This document shows, one piece after another, positions 47,981-57,265 of a DNA stretch of 64,000 bases. The stretch lies in NCBI GenBank assembly GCA_913055155.1, contig CAJXJR010000003.1, positions 236,908 through 300,907 of the forward strand, given 5' to 3'. Origin of the DNA: an uncultured Erythrobacter sp. (GTDB lineage: Bacteria; Pseudomonadota; Alphaproteobacteria; Sphingomonadales; Sphingomonadaceae). Below the pieces are notes generated by a model that worked only from the letters and a program-made list of their open reading frames with translations, did not search any database and was not told where the DNA came from. Numbering within the stretch: the stretch's first letter is position 1; each line of letters opens with the position of its first letter. Both the position numbers and the translations under genes were made by a program.

Positions 47981-49015
47981 TCAATCGATCACGGCCAGCC
48001 CGTCGCCGCCCGGCCCGGTGGCGATGCGGCGCAGCACCTGGCCGCTGGCGAAGTCGATTTCGGCAATGGTGTCGTGCGCGGTTTCGGCGGCGTAGAGGCG
48101 CTGACCGTCTGCGCTGAACACCAGTGTCACCTGCGCCGCGTCCTGCGATCCGGAGACGGGAATCGTGCGCACCGCGGTATCGGTGCGGGTATCGATCACC
48201 GTCAGGTCGCCGCTGCCGTAGTTGGAACTGACGACGAAATCGCCCGAAGGGTGCATGGCCAGCCGGATCGGCACGGCGCCGGTGGGCACTTCGGCTTGCA
48301 CTTCCAGCGTCATCGGATCGAGGCGATAGGCCACGTTGTCCGCGTTGGAGGCGACCCACAGGCCCTGCCCGTCCGGCGACAGGGCGATGGCTTCGACCTG
48401 CTCTCCGATGCGCGCCCGGCGCACTTCGGAGTAGGACGGGATTTCGTACAGCACCACCTCGCCTGTCGGGATGATCGTGCCCCAGACGTGGCGCTGTTCG
48501 GCATCCATCGCGATCAGGTGCGGGCCCGGCGCCGTATCGGGCATGTTGTCGCCGCCGATTTCCCACGTCGCGGTATCGGGCCGGTTGTCACCCGTGATCG
48601 GGCCCAGCGCGATGATGTAGAGCGAGCCGCGCCCTTCCGCGCCGGCAACCACCAGGTTGCCATCGTGCCACAGCGCGGAATGTACCCGCGCGCCCTGTTC
48701 CAGCATGATCTCGCCAGAGCCGCCCGGGCTCAGGTCCTGCGTGCGGTAGAGCTCCAGCGTCTGGCCGGAATAGCAGGCGACGATCACGAACTCGCCGCTT
48801 TCGGGCACCGTCAGCTCGTGCGGGTTCTCGCAAGTTTCCACCCGTTGGGTTTCCGCGCCCGTGGCAAGGTCGATCCGCGAGAGGCTGGCGCCGCGCTTGT
48901 TGGCGACGAACATGGTGCCGGTCACGCTGTCGGACGGAGCCGCAGGGCCCTGCATGCCGGCGGTGCTGCACCCCGCCAGAGCGGCGCAGGCAGCGATTAC
49001 GAATGGAATACGCAT
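47981..49015 (-). CDS. YVTN-type beta-propeller lipoprotein
   Basis: 344 aa lipoprotein (lipobox LAGC, C16) with a seven-bladed beta-propeller of YncE/YVTN type. Repeated units read MFVANKRGASLSRIDLATG, IALSPDGQGLWVASNADN and FVVSSNYGSGDLTVIDTRT. Such proteins bind partners or metal/DNA in the periplasm, and some are near copper-oxidase or nitrite reductase genes; none has a fixed role. The ATG at 49015 is chosen for the signal peptide. Confidence 0.85.
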   Translation of the reverse strand: MRIPFVIAACAALAGCSTAGMQGPAAPSDSVTGTMFVANKRGASLSRIDLATGAETQRVETCENPHELTVPESGEFVIVACYSGQTLELYRTQDLSPGGSGEIMLEQGARVHSALWHDGNLVVAGAEGRGSLYIIALGPITGDNRPDTATWEIGGDNMPDTAPGPHLIAMDAEQRHVWGTIIPTGEVVLYEIPSYSEVRRARIGEQVEAIALSPDGQGLWVASNADNVAYRLDPMTLEVQAEVPTGAVPIRLAMHPSGDFVVSSNYGSGDLTVIDTRTDTAVRTIPVSGSQDAAQVTLVFSADGQRLYAAETAHDTIAEIDFASGQVLRRIATGPGGDGLAVID

Positions 49016-49065
49016 TGGACCAAGCTCCCCGGACCGGAAATTTTCCGGCAACCTAGCAGCGCCCG

Positions 49066-49827
49066 TCACGAAAGGAAGTCGAGGATCGCCTGTCCCATGT
49101 CGCGCCTGGTCACGCTGCCCATGTGGTTGCCGGGCACCACGGCCATGGTCGCCTCGGGCAGCGCATCGCGCAGCTTTTCGGGCGAACCGTTGTCGCGGTC
49201 CTCATCACCGATCAGCACCAGCGTGGGCATGGTGATGCGGGCAAGGTCTGCCAGCGCGATATCCTCCACGCCGCGGGTCAGCAGCAAGCGGGCGGCAACC
49301 GGGTCGATACCCTGCTGCTGCATGAAGCTCTTGGCAAGGAAGGCCGGATCGCCGCGCTCGATGGAATCGAAACGGTCGATCATGTCGACGAAGAAGGCAG
49401 AGCGTTTCTGCCAGTTCGACAGCCCTTCGATCCCCATGCCGCCCAGCACCAGCCGCCGCGGGGTAAGCCCGGCGATCACCGCGCTGGTGGCCGTGCGCGC
49501 GCCCAGCGAGAAGCCGACGAGGTCGTAGTCGTCCAGCCCCAGTGTTTCCACGATGTGCAGCGCATCGCGCACCAGCACGCCGGGGGTGTAGAGCGCGGGG
49601 TCGGTCGGCGCATCGCTGTCACCGTGCACGCGCCAGTCGGGCATGATGCACTCGAAGCCGTTCGCTGCCAGCAGCGCGGCATGGCCGAACCTGATCCAGT
49701 TCATCTGCGCGCTTGAAAACAGGCCGTGGAACAGCAGCACGGGGCGGCCCGCACCCATCCGGTGCAGGGCGATGCGGGTGCCATCGGGGGCGGTGATGGT
49801 CTGAGTCTGGGTCTGGGGCTCTGTCAT
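49066..49827 (-). CDS. Alpha/beta hydrolase
   Basis: 253 aa alpha/beta-fold hydrolase. HGLFSS (34-39) forms the oxyanion side, GFSLGA (105-110) holds the nucleophile S107, VLIGDEDRDNGSPE the acid and GNHMGSV the His. The N-terminal tail is Gln/Thr-rich. The substrate is not predictable. The gene is divergent from the MarR-EmrAB operon and starts about 60 bases from the palindromic operator, so it could be controlled by the same repressor. Confidence 0.87.
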   Translation of the reverse strand: MTEPQTQTQTITAPDGTRIALHRMGAGRPVLLFHGLFSSAQMNWIRFGHAALLAANGFECIMPDWRVHGDSDAPTDPALYTPGVLVRDALHIVETLGLDDYDLVGFSLGARTATSAVIAGLTPRRLVLGGMGIEGLSNWQKRSAFFVDMIDRFDSIERGDPAFLAKSFMQQQGIDPVAARLLLTRGVEDIALADLARITMPTLVLIGDEDRDNGSPEKLRDALPEATMAVVPGNHMGSVTRRDMGQAILDFLS

Positions 49828-49887
49828 GCCAGGACACCTAGCAAGCCCTTTCGCGTCCGCAATGATGCAGTGCCATGAAAACCTGTT

Positions 49888-49919
49888 GCCTATATCGTAA
49901 GTGCACTTATTATATAGGC
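49888..49919. promoter_or_regulatory. 32 bp palindromic operator of the MarR-EmrAB operon
   Basis: Outer arms GCCTATAT and ATATAGGC flank the perfect core TAAGTGCACTTA, with only the two CG/TT positions on either side unpaired. The palindrome ends five bases before the MarR ATG at 49925, so a dimer bound here would block transcription. It is a strong candidate autorepression site. Confidence 0.8.
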
Positions 49920-49924
49920 AGCGT

Positions 49925-50368
49925 ATGGAACAGATCGGCTATCTGCTGGCGGACAATTCGCGCCTTGCCCGCTGGGCATTCGACCGGCAGGTGCGCGAGT
50001 TCGGCGTTACAGGTCCGCAGGCGCGGCTGCTGCTGACGCTCGAACGGACGCCCGGCCAGAACCAGGGCTTCTACGCGGAACGAATGGAGGTCGAACCGAT
50101 CACGCTTTGCCGCATGGTCGATCGGCTGGAGGAAAACGGCCTGATAGAGCGCCGTCCCGATCCGGCAGACCGGCGTGCGCGGCTGCTGCACACCACCGCC
50201 GAAAGCCGGAAGCTGTTGAAACAGATAGAATCCGCGATCGACGATCTGCTCGACGATATGCTGGCGGGCCTTTCCACCGCCGAGCGCGGCGAACTGCGCC
50301 GCATGCTGCGCCATGTGGGCGAAAACCTTTCCGCCCGCCGCGAAGACTTGAGGGGTAACAATGGCTGA
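49925..50368 (+). CDS. MarR-family transcriptional regulator
   Basis: 147 aa winged-helix repressor. GYLLADNSRLARWAFDRQVREFGVTGPQARLLLTLER begins the domain. YAERMEVEPITLCRMVDRLEENGLIERRPDPADRRARLLHTT is the DNA-recognition helix and wing with the conserved DxRxxxxxLT-like segment. Ligand release should induce the downstream efflux pump. The ATG at 49925 is just after the 32 bp operator palindrome. The gene overlaps emrA-like by eight bases. Confidence 0.93.
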   Translation: MEQIGYLLADNSRLARWAFDRQVREFGVTGPQARLLLTLERTPGQNQGFYAERMEVEPITLCRMVDRLEENGLIERRPDPADRRARLLHTTAESRKLLKQIESAIDDLLDDMLAGLSTAERGELRRMLRHVGENLSARREDLRGNNG

Positions 50369-51461
50369 AGCCGATCCCGTTCGAACCGACACATCGTCCA
50401 CCAAGGATGCAGAGGCCCTGCCCTCACCGCCGGAAGCAGGCGCTGCCGATACCGGATCCCGCCGCTCGCGGGGCCGGGTGCTGCTGATGGTCTTGCTGCC
50501 GCTGGCGCTGCTGGTGGGCGGCGCCGTCTACTGGTTCAGCCTGCAGGGCAAGGTTTCCACCGACAATGCCTATGTGAAGCAGGACATGGTCTCCGTCAGC
50601 GCCGAAGTGGGCGGGCGGATCGTGGAAGTGCTGGCTGCCGAAGGTGACGACGTGGAGGCCGGACAGCTGCTGTTCCGCATCGATCCAGAGCCCTATCGCC
50701 TGCAACTTTCCGAAGCCAACGCGGCAATTGCCTATGCCCAGGCCAATGTCACCACGCTCGAAAGCGACAGCGCACTGACCGGCGTCGACATCGCTGCCGC
50801 GCAGGAGGATATCGCCTTTGCCCGCAGCCGGTTCGAGCGACAAGAGCAGCTGTGGGAACGCGGGTTCACCACGCGCGCCGATTACGACGCCGCGCAGCAC
50901 GCCGTGGCACAGGCGGAAGAGGCGCTGCACCAGGCACAGGCCCGGCAGGCCGAGGCCCGCGCACGGCTGGCACACGGGGCGGCCCTGCCCGGAGAGAACC
51001 CGCAGATCGCCGCCGCCCGCGTCCGCCGCGAGGAAGCCGAGCTGAACCTGCGGCGCACCGAAGTGCGCGCGCCCGGCAGCGGGCGCGTGGCGCAGGCGGA
51101 TCGGCTGCAGCTTGGCCAGCAGGTCCTGCCCAACCTGCCGGTGCTGACCCTGGTCGAAGAAGGCAGCACCTACGTGGAGGCCAATTTCAAGGAAACCGAT
51201 CTTGCCGACATGCGCCCAGGACAGCGGGCCGAGGTGCGCTTCGACGCCTACCCCGATGTGGTGCTGCGCGGCCATGTCGCCTCGATCGGGGCGGGCACGG
51301 GATCGGAATTCTCGGTGCTCCCGGCGCAGAACGCTTCGGGCAACTGGGTCAAGGTTACGCAACGTGTCCCCGTTCGCATCGCCCTCGACGAAACCACACA
51401 GCGCGAACTGATCGCCGGATTATCGACCGAGGTTACCGTCTACACCGACGAAGGCGAGTAA
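50361..51461 (+). CDS. HlyD/EmrA-family membrane fusion protein
   Basis: 366 aa periplasmic adaptor. One N-terminal transmembrane helix (about residues 38-58), then a split lipoyl domain (VSTDNAYVKQDMVSVSAEVGGRIVEVLAAEGDDVEAGQLLFRIDP ... APGSGRVAQADRLQLGQQV), a helical hairpin (about 120-220) and a beta-barrel part. This is the EmrA layout that links an inner-membrane MFS pump to an outer-membrane channel. GAGGGG precedes the ATG. It is sandwiched between the MarR and EmrB-type genes in one operon. Confidence 0.92.
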   Translation: MAEADPVRTDTSSTKDAEALPSPPEAGAADTGSRRSRGRVLLMVLLPLALLVGGAVYWFSLQGKVSTDNAYVKQDMVSVSAEVGGRIVEVLAAEGDDVEAGQLLFRIDPEPYRLQLSEANAAIAYAQANVTTLESDSALTGVDIAAAQEDIAFARSRFERQEQLWERGFTTRADYDAAQHAVAQAEEALHQAQARQAEARARLAHGAALPGENPQIAAARVRREEAELNLRRTEVRAPGSGRVAQADRLQLGQQVLPNLPVLTLVEEGSTYVEANFKETDLADMRPGQRAEVRFDAYPDVVLRGHVASIGAGTGSEFSVLPAQNASGNWVKVTQRVPVRIALDETTQRELIAGLSTEVTVYTDEGE

Positions 51462-51462
51462 C

Positions 51463-53040
51463 ATGGCAAGCGCCGCCGGCCACCGCACAGGCAAGGTCGC
51501 GGAAGCGGACGCTGGGCCGCGCGAAATGCCGGAAGACGTCGCCCACCTGCCCGTGCGCAACCACCTGCTGCTGGTGATCGGCATCATGATCGCCTCGCTG
51601 ATGCAGGTGCTCGACGTCACCATCGCCAATGTCGCGATCCCGCACATGCAGGCCTCGCTCAGCGCCACGCCGGACACGGTAAGCTGGGTGCTGACCAGCT
51701 ATATCATCGCCAGTGCGGTGGCGATGCCGATTACCGGCTGGCTGGCCGACCGGATCGGCTCGCGGCGCCTGTTTCTCGGCTCGGTGGTTGTCTTCGTGCT
51801 TGCCTCGATGCTGTGCGGTGTGGCGCAGAACCTCGAGGAGATGGTGATCTTCCGCGCGATCCAGGGCATCGGCGGGGCTTTCATCGCGCCGCTCAGCCAA
51901 AGCTCGCTGCTCGATACGACCCGACCCAGCCGGCAGGCCCAGATTATCGCCCTGTGGGGCATGGGCGTGATCATCGGGCCGATCGTGGGCCCGGTGCTGG
52001 GCGGTTACCTGACCGAAGTGCTCGACTGGCGCTGGGTATTCTTCGTGAACGTGCCGTTCGGCGTGATCTGCATGGTGATCCTGCTGGCCGAATTGCCCGA
52101 TGGCGGAGTCAGGCGACGGCGCTTCGACCTGTTCGGCTTCGCCCTGATCGCCATTGCCCTGACATCGCTGCAACTGCTGCTCGATCGCGGCAACGTGGTC
52201 GACTGGTTCACCTCGCTGGAGACATGGGTCTACGGCTTTCTCGTGATTTCGGGGGCCTGGGTGCTGGTGATCCACCTCGCCACGGCAAGGCAACCGCTGT
52301 TCGACCGGCACCTGTTCGCCGACGTGAATTTCCTGATCGCGCTGTTCTTCCTGTTCGTGGTCGGCGCGACGATGTTCGCGACGCTGGCCATCCTGCCGCC
52401 CATGCTGCAGAACCTGTTCGGTTACGACGTAATCGATACCGGCATCGTGCTGATGCCGCGCGGCGTGGGCGTGCTGCTGACCATGCAGCTGTCGGGCATC
52501 TGGCTACGCCGGGGCTACGACGGGCGCTGGCTGGTCCTGCTGGGGCTGGTGATCGGCGCATGGGCGCTGTTCGACATGGCGAGTTGGTCGCTGGAGACCG
52601 ATCGCACGCACTTCATCGTCACCGGCTTCATCCAGGGGCTGGGCATCGGACTGGTGTTCATCCCGCTCAACGCGGCCGCCTTTGCCACCTTGCCACAGCG
52701 GCTGCGCACCGACGGCTCCAGCCTGCTGAACCTCGCCCGCTCGGTCGGCTCTTCCATCGGCATCTCGATCGTGATGACGCTGGCAGCGCGCAACCTGCAG
52801 CGCAACCACGCGCAGCTGGCCGAACACGTCACCCCCGACCTGGCCAGCGCCATCGATCCCGCAGCGCTGGACCTCTACCGGCCCTACAGCGAAAGCGTGC
52901 TGGCGATTGCCAATGCCGAGGTGACACGGCAAGCGGCAATGATCGCCTATCTCGACGATTTCATGCTGATGGCCTGGCTCAGCCTCGCCGCCATCCCGCT
53001 GGTCTTCCTGATGCGCAAGACGCCCAGGTACGGGAAGTGA
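51463..53040 (+). CDS. DHA2-family (EmrB-type) multidrug MFS transporter
   Basis: 525 aa proton-coupled drug efflux transporter with 14 predicted helices. LDVTIANVAIPHMQASLSATPDTVSWVLTSYIIASAVAMPITGWLADRIGSRRLF contains the DHA2 motif D1 (LDxTIVNVALP-like) and motif A (GxLaDrxGrkxxl-like GWLADRIGSRRL). It pairs with the EmrA-type adaptor two bases upstream. Drug spectrum cannot be predicted. Confidence 0.94.
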   Translation: MASAAGHRTGKVAEADAGPREMPEDVAHLPVRNHLLLVIGIMIASLMQVLDVTIANVAIPHMQASLSATPDTVSWVLTSYIIASAVAMPITGWLADRIGSRRLFLGSVVVFVLASMLCGVAQNLEEMVIFRAIQGIGGAFIAPLSQSSLLDTTRPSRQAQIIALWGMGVIIGPIVGPVLGGYLTEVLDWRWVFFVNVPFGVICMVILLAELPDGGVRRRRFDLFGFALIAIALTSLQLLLDRGNVVDWFTSLETWVYGFLVISGAWVLVIHLATARQPLFDRHLFADVNFLIALFFLFVVGATMFATLAILPPMLQNLFGYDVIDTGIVLMPRGVGVLLTMQLSGIWLRRGYDGRWLVLLGLVIGAWALFDMASWSLETDRTHFIVTGFIQGLGIGLVFIPLNAAAFATLPQRLRTDGSSLLNLARSVGSSIGISIVMTLAARNLQRNHAQLAEHVTPDLASAIDPAALDLYRPYSESVLAIANAEVTRQAAMIAYLDDFMLMAWLSLAAIPLVFLMRKTPRYGK

Positions 53041-53043
53041 GCC

Positions 53044-53778
53044 CTATTTCGGCATTGCCCAGCTGAACGCCCGAAGCAGTTCCGCGCGGGCGTTTTCGGT
53101 GTAGGGCCCGCCGTGTGCCATGGTGATCCTTTCCACCGGCCATTGCAGCATCCTGCCGACCTGCCGGCGCACCAGCTTCATTTTCGGAAGGAAGGTAAGG
53201 CGCACGTCGTAAGGCAGGCTGCCATCGGCACCGAACGCGCGCATCGCCCAGCGCAGCCAGCCTTTCTTCACCCGCTGCGGCTCGAAGTTCTCGATCAGGT
53301 CGGCCAGCACCAGCACGCCCGATGCGGGGACGAAGAACACAGCCTCGCTCACCGCCGTGCCAGGGACCAGCAGCCATTCGATCTCGCCCGGCCAGGCGGT
53401 CGCCCCGTCCATTTCCAGCGCGTGGTCGATGCGGAACGGTCGCTTGGCGCTCTGGCGCAGGTCGGCCACGGCATGGCTGGTGGCGGCGGGATAGCGCGCC
53501 AGCCAGTCGGCCATGAACCAGTAGTGGATCGAATTGGGCGCAACCAGGTGTCGCACCGGCCCCAGCGCATCGACAGCGGCGAACAGCGCCTCGTCAGGGG
53601 CGATGGGGGAATGCACCCACAGGCCGCCATCGGCCAGCCGGACAATGACCATCCGCGTAGGGAACGGCAGCTTCAAGGGGCCATAGTCCATGCGGATCTC
53701 CGGCCCGTCCACCAGCCACACCCCGTCGGCAAAGGGCTTGGGCACGTTCAGCGGGGCATAGGGTTCGTAAGCGCCCAT
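53044..53778 (-). CDS. DUF4336-family protein (metallo-hydrolase-like)
   Basis: 244 aa soluble protein. PFADGVWLVDGPE, RMVIVRLADGGLWVHSPIAPD and HLVAPNSIHYWFMADW match DUF4336, a family built on the metallo-beta-lactamase fold in which several metal ligands have been replaced. Here only single His residues remain (for example N-S-I-H and AHGGP), so hydrolase activity is doubtful. The ATG at 53778 is chosen. It is convergent with the efflux operon. Confidence 0.82.
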   Translation of the reverse strand: MGAYEPYAPLNVPKPFADGVWLVDGPEIRMDYGPLKLPFPTRMVIVRLADGGLWVHSPIAPDEALFAAVDALGPVRHLVAPNSIHYWFMADWLARYPAATSHAVADLRQSAKRPFRIDHALEMDGATAWPGEIEWLLVPGTAVSEAVFFVPASGVLVLADLIENFEPQRVKKGWLRWAMRAFGADGSLPYDVRLTFLPKMKLVRRQVGRMLQWPVERITMAHGGPYTENARAELLRAFSWAMPK

Positions 53779-53788
53779 CGCGGCACTC

Positions 53789-54340
53789 CTAGCGCGCGAT
53801 GCAGTTCTCGCCCGCCCACAGCGCCTCGACTTCGGCATCGTCGCCGGTGCCATTGAACAGGCCGGCGATATCGGGCCCCTCCGGCGCACCGATCACGAAT
53901 TCCTCACCCACGGTGCTATCCTCGACGACGGTAATGTTTTCGTCCGCCAGCATTGCCGCCCGACTGGTGCGCGGCACATAGGGTGCCTCCGCCCAGTAGC
54001 CGACGAATGCATCGTTGCGGAAGGCCAGGGTCAGCCCTTCGTATGCGGTATAGGTCAGGCCGCAGTCGTTGGGCTGGGTGGACTCGTCCAGCACATCGCC
54101 CAGCACGTTACCCAGCGTCGCCTCGGTCGGCGCGCGGGCAGAGCCGAAGGGCACGGCCAGTTCCTCGAAACCGGCCTGCGCGGGCACCACGATGCCGGTG
54201 CCCTGCAGTTCCAGCGTCGCCTCTGCCATGGCCTGCTCTGCCGTGGGCGCTTCGGGCTGCACGCCCTGCCCGCCTTCCACCGGTGCATCCCCGCAGGCGG
54301 CAAGCATGAGCGGAAGGGCGATCAGGGCTAAGCGGCGCAT
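53789..54340 (-). CDS. Hypothetical lipoprotein
   Basis: 183 aa lipoprotein with lipobox LAAC (C16). The mature protein is acidic, with an Ala/Glu-rich linker and a globular part containing NDCGLTYTAYEGLTLAFRNDAFVGYWAE and a final Cys (ENCIAR) that may form a disulfide with the earlier one. No family is recognised. It lies downstream of asd on the same strand, four bases after it, and may be cotranscribed. Confidence 0.7.
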   Translation of the reverse strand: MRRLALIALPLMLAACGDAPVEGGQGVQPEAPTAEQAMAEATLELQGTGIVVPAQAGFEELAVPFGSARAPTEATLGNVLGDVLDESTQPNDCGLTYTAYEGLTLAFRNDAFVGYWAEAPYVPRTSRAAMLADENITVVEDSTVGEEFVIGAPEGPDIAGLFNGTGDDAEVEALWAGENCIAR

Positions 54341-54344
54341 GTGA

Positions 54345-55370
54345 CTATCCTTTTTGCAGGTGGCGACGGCCGATAAGCTCGGCAATCTGCACGGCGTTCA
54401 GTGCCGCACCCTTACGCAAATTGTCGCTGACACACCACAGCACTAGGCCGTTATCGACGGTGGAATCCTCGCGCACGCGGCTGATGTAGGTGGCGCCGTC
54501 ACCGGCACATTCCACGGGCGTGACGTATCCGCCGTCCTCGCGCTTGTCGACCAACATGATGCCGGGCGCCTCGCGCAGGATGTCCTGCGCCTCGGCAGCC
54601 GAGATTTCCTTCTCGAATTCGAGGTTGATCGATTCCGAATGGCCGACGAACACCGGCACGCGCACGCAGGTTGCGGAAACCTTCACCTTGGGATCGAGGA
54701 TCTTCTTGGTCTCGACCACCATCTTCCACTCTTCCTTGGTGGACCCGTCGTCCATGAACACGTCGATGTGCGGTATGACGTTGAAGGCGATCTGCTTGGT
54801 GAACTTCTTCGGCTCCACCGGGTCGCCCACGAAGATGGCGCGGCTCTGTTCGAACAGTTCGTCCATGCCTGCCTTGCCCGCGCCGGAAACCGACTGGTAG
54901 GTGGACACCACCACGCGCTTGATCGTGGCCGCATCGTGCAGCGGTTTCAGCGCCACCACCATCTGCGCGGTGGAGCAGTTGGGATTGGCGATGATGTTCT
55001 TCTTGGTGTAGCCGTCGATGGCGTCGGGGTTCACCTCGGGCACGATCAGCGGCACGTCCGGGTCCATGCGGTAGAGGCTGGAGTTGTCGATCACCACGCA
55101 ACCTGCGGCCGCCGCCTTGGGCGCATATTCCTTGGTCGCCGCGCTGCCGCAGGCGAACAGGGCAATGTCCCAGCCGGAAAAGTCGAAATGCTCGAGGTTC
55201 TTGCACTTCACCATCTTGCCGGAGTCGCCGATCTCGATCTCGGTGCCGGTCGAACGCGAGGAGGCGACAGCCGCCACCTCGTCCATCGGAAATTCACGCT
55301 CGGCCAGAATGGCAAGCATCTCGCGCCCGACATTCCCCGTCGCTCCGACCACGGCAACACGATAACCCAT
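54345..55370 (-). CDS. asd: Aspartate-semialdehyde dehydrogenase
   Basis: 341 aa enzyme of the lysine/threonine/methionine and diaminopimelate pathway, converting aspartyl phosphate to the semialdehyde with NADPH. GATGNVGREM (9-18) binds NADPH. NPNCSTAQM holds the nucleophile C132. VSGAGKAGMDEL and RVPVFVGHSESINLEF supply the substrate-binding and His regions. The ATG at 55370 has GAGAG eight bases upstream and is preferred over the TTG at 55376. Confidence 0.97.
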   Translation of the reverse strand: MGYRVAVVGATGNVGREMLAILAEREFPMDEVAAVASSRSTGTEIEIGDSGKMVKCKNLEHFDFSGWDIALFACGSAATKEYAPKAAAAGCVVIDNSSLYRMDPDVPLIVPEVNPDAIDGYTKKNIIANPNCSTAQMVVALKPLHDAATIKRVVVSTYQSVSGAGKAGMDELFEQSRAIFVGDPVEPKKFTKQIAFNVIPHIDVFMDDGSTKEEWKMVVETKKILDPKVKVSATCVRVPVFVGHSESINLEFEKEISAAEAQDILREAPGIMLVDKREDGGYVTPVECAGDGATYISRVREDSTVDNGLVLWCVSDNLRKGAALNAVQIAELIGRRHLQKG

Positions 55371-55443
55371 TTTCAAACTCTCTTTATTGATTGACGGGCG
55401 CTAGCTAGCGCTCCTTTTCGCGCATGCAACACAAAAGGCGGTT

Positions 55444-56616
55444 TCACACGATACCGGCCAGATGCAGTGCCAGTACCACGATGGCAGCAAAGGCGAACAG
55501 TGTGCCGGGCACGGTGATCCAGCGGCGCCCCACCCCTTCGCGCCAGGCAAAGGTGTTGAGCGCGCCGAACACCAGCAGGAAAACGAAGCTGGCGCCTGTC
55601 ACCAGCCCGTCCAGCCCGCCGACGTTTGCCAGCACCAGCGCCAGCGCGCCGATGGCCAGCACACCCAGCGAAGGCGATCCGGCCTCGTTCCGTTTGGCAA
55701 AGGCCTGCGGCAGGTCGCCATCGTCTGCCACTTCGCGCGCCAGCCGGGCGGACGAGAACAGCGTGGCATTGATGGCAGAGACGGTGGAAAGGGCCGCTGC
55801 CAGCGTCACCAGCAGCAGGCCCGGCATGCCCAGCGCCGCCTGCCCGGCATTAGCAAGGGCAATCTCGCCATCCTCGATCACGGCCTTGGTGCCGGTAAGC
55901 ATGGGGACGGCCAGCGCGACCAGCACGTAAATCAGGGCCGCGCTGCCGATGGCCCAGGGCATGATCCGCCCCATCAGGTGCTTGCGGTCCTTCATCTCGT
56001 CATAATCGTAGGCCAGCAGTTCGAAGCCCTCGTAGGCCATGAACACGCTGGCTGCGCCGACGATCACGCCCAGCAGGCCGGGCGAGGCATCGATGGCAAG
56101 CTTCGCCCCGTCGAACTGCGACAGGCCGAATGCAGCGAGCCCGGCGAGGATTGCCAGCTTGGTCACCACGATGGCGATTTCCACGCCTGCGGCCTGCCCT
56201 GCCCCGCGCAGGTTCAGCGCCACCATGGCAAGGATGGCCGCACTGGCCAGCGCCTGTGGCAGCCAGGCAGGCCCGCCCAGCACGTTGCCGGTATAGGCAC
56301 CGAAGGTGAAGGCATAGACCGCACAGGTCAGCACATAGCCCAGCAGCAATACCCAGGCACAAATGCGCGCCGTGGTGGTGGCCCCGGCATCGCGCAGGAA
56401 GGAATAGATCCCGCCGGGCTCGTTCTTGGCGACCGTCAGCGCGGCCAGGCTGTGACCACTGGCATAGGCGATCAGCCCGCCCAGCACGAAACTGACAGCA
56501 GCCCATTGCCCGGCATTGGCGATGACCACGCCAAGGGTGGAGAAGATCCCGCCTCCCACCATGCCGCCAACTGCAATGGCCCAGACGGCGGCAAAGCCCA
56601 GTTTGTCCTTCTCCAT
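55444..56616 (-). CDS. APC-superfamily amino acid permease
   Basis: 390 aa transporter with 11-12 helices. AIAVGGMVGGGIFSTLGVV is the unwound helix-1 GGxIGxGIF motif of the family. EPGGIYSFLRDA and SVFMAYEGFELLAYDYDEMKD (helix 6 region) are also typical. It most likely imports an amino acid or polyamine, and the substrate is not clear. The ATG at 56616 is chosen over one 36 bases upstream. It is transcribed toward asd. Confidence 0.88.
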   Translation of the reverse strand: MEKDKLGFAAVWAIAVGGMVGGGIFSTLGVVIANAGQWAAVSFVLGGLIAYASGHSLAALTVAKNEPGGIYSFLRDAGATTTARICAWVLLLGYVLTCAVYAFTFGAYTGNVLGGPAWLPQALASAAILAMVALNLRGAGQAAGVEIAIVVTKLAILAGLAAFGLSQFDGAKLAIDASPGLLGVIVGAASVFMAYEGFELLAYDYDEMKDRKHLMGRIMPWAIGSAALIYVLVALAVPMLTGTKAVIEDGEIALANAGQAALGMPGLLLVTLAAALSTVSAINATLFSSARLAREVADDGDLPQAFAKRNEAGSPSLGVLAIGALALVLANVGGLDGLVTGASFVFLLVFGALNTFAWREGVGRRWITVPGTLFAFAAIVVLALHLAGIV

Positions 56617-56815
56617 GCTCCTAACAGCGCCGCAGCCGCGAGGCGGTTCCACAGCCCTGCAAGCACGTGTGAAACACGGTCAACCTCCTGTTTACCATAA
56701 TCGGCAAGACCATCTTAACCGAGCGGGTTCAATTTTGCGAAAGGTGGCGCGGGAAACCCTGGTCCCTTCAGTCACCGATCGATCCCGGTTAGATCGATTG
56801 TCGAGAGAAACGACA

Positions 56816-56851
56816 AAGGGGCGGCTTCCACCTTCTGGGAAGCCGCCCCTT
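56816..56851 (-). terminator. Intrinsic terminator of rplS
   Basis: AAGGGGCGGCTTCC (56816-56829) and GGAAGCCGCCCCTT (56838-56851) form a perfect 14 bp stem with an eight base loop. On the minus strand it is followed by TTGTCGTTT. It lies about 30 bases after the rplS stop. Confidence 0.85.
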
Positions 56852-56881
56852 CTTTGTTTCGGTTGGAAAACCGTGCCGCGC

Positions 56882-57253
56882 TTACTTCGGCTGGTTCTCG
56901 CGACGTTCGGCGATACGCGCGCGCTTGCCGGTGCGGCCGCGCAGGTAATACAGCTTGGCACGACGCACCACGCCGCGGCGGACCACGGTGATGCTGTCGA
57001 TGTTGGGCGAATACAGCGGGAACACACGCTCCACGCCTTCGCCGAAGCTGATCTTGCGAACGGTGAAATTCGAATTGATCGAACGGTTCGAGCGGGCGAT
57101 CACCACGCCTTCGAAGTTCTGCACACGGGTACGCTGGCCTTCGACCACGCGCACGCCGACGCGCACGGTGTCACCGGCGCGGAAATCGGGAATGTCCTTC
57201 CCTTCAGTGAGGCCCTGGATGGCTTCGGCCTCGAGTTCCTGAATCAGACCCAT
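56882..57253 (-). CDS. rplS: 50S ribosomal protein L19
   Basis: 123 aa ribosomal protein. [55 protein letters not shown] and [13 protein letters not shown] are the conserved L19 blocks, and [19 protein letters not shown](R)ARI closes it. It is the last gene of the ffh-rpsP-rimM...trmD-rplS operon, 12 bases after trmD, with a strong terminator. Confidence 0.98.
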   Translation of the reverse strand: MGLIQELEAEAIQGLTEGKDIPDFRAGDTVRVGVRVVEGQRTRVQNFEGVVIARSNRSINSNFTVRKISFGEGVERVFPLYSPNIDSITVVRRGVVRRAKLYYLRGRTGKRARIAERRENQPK

Positions 57254-57265
57254 TGGTCAGGTTCC

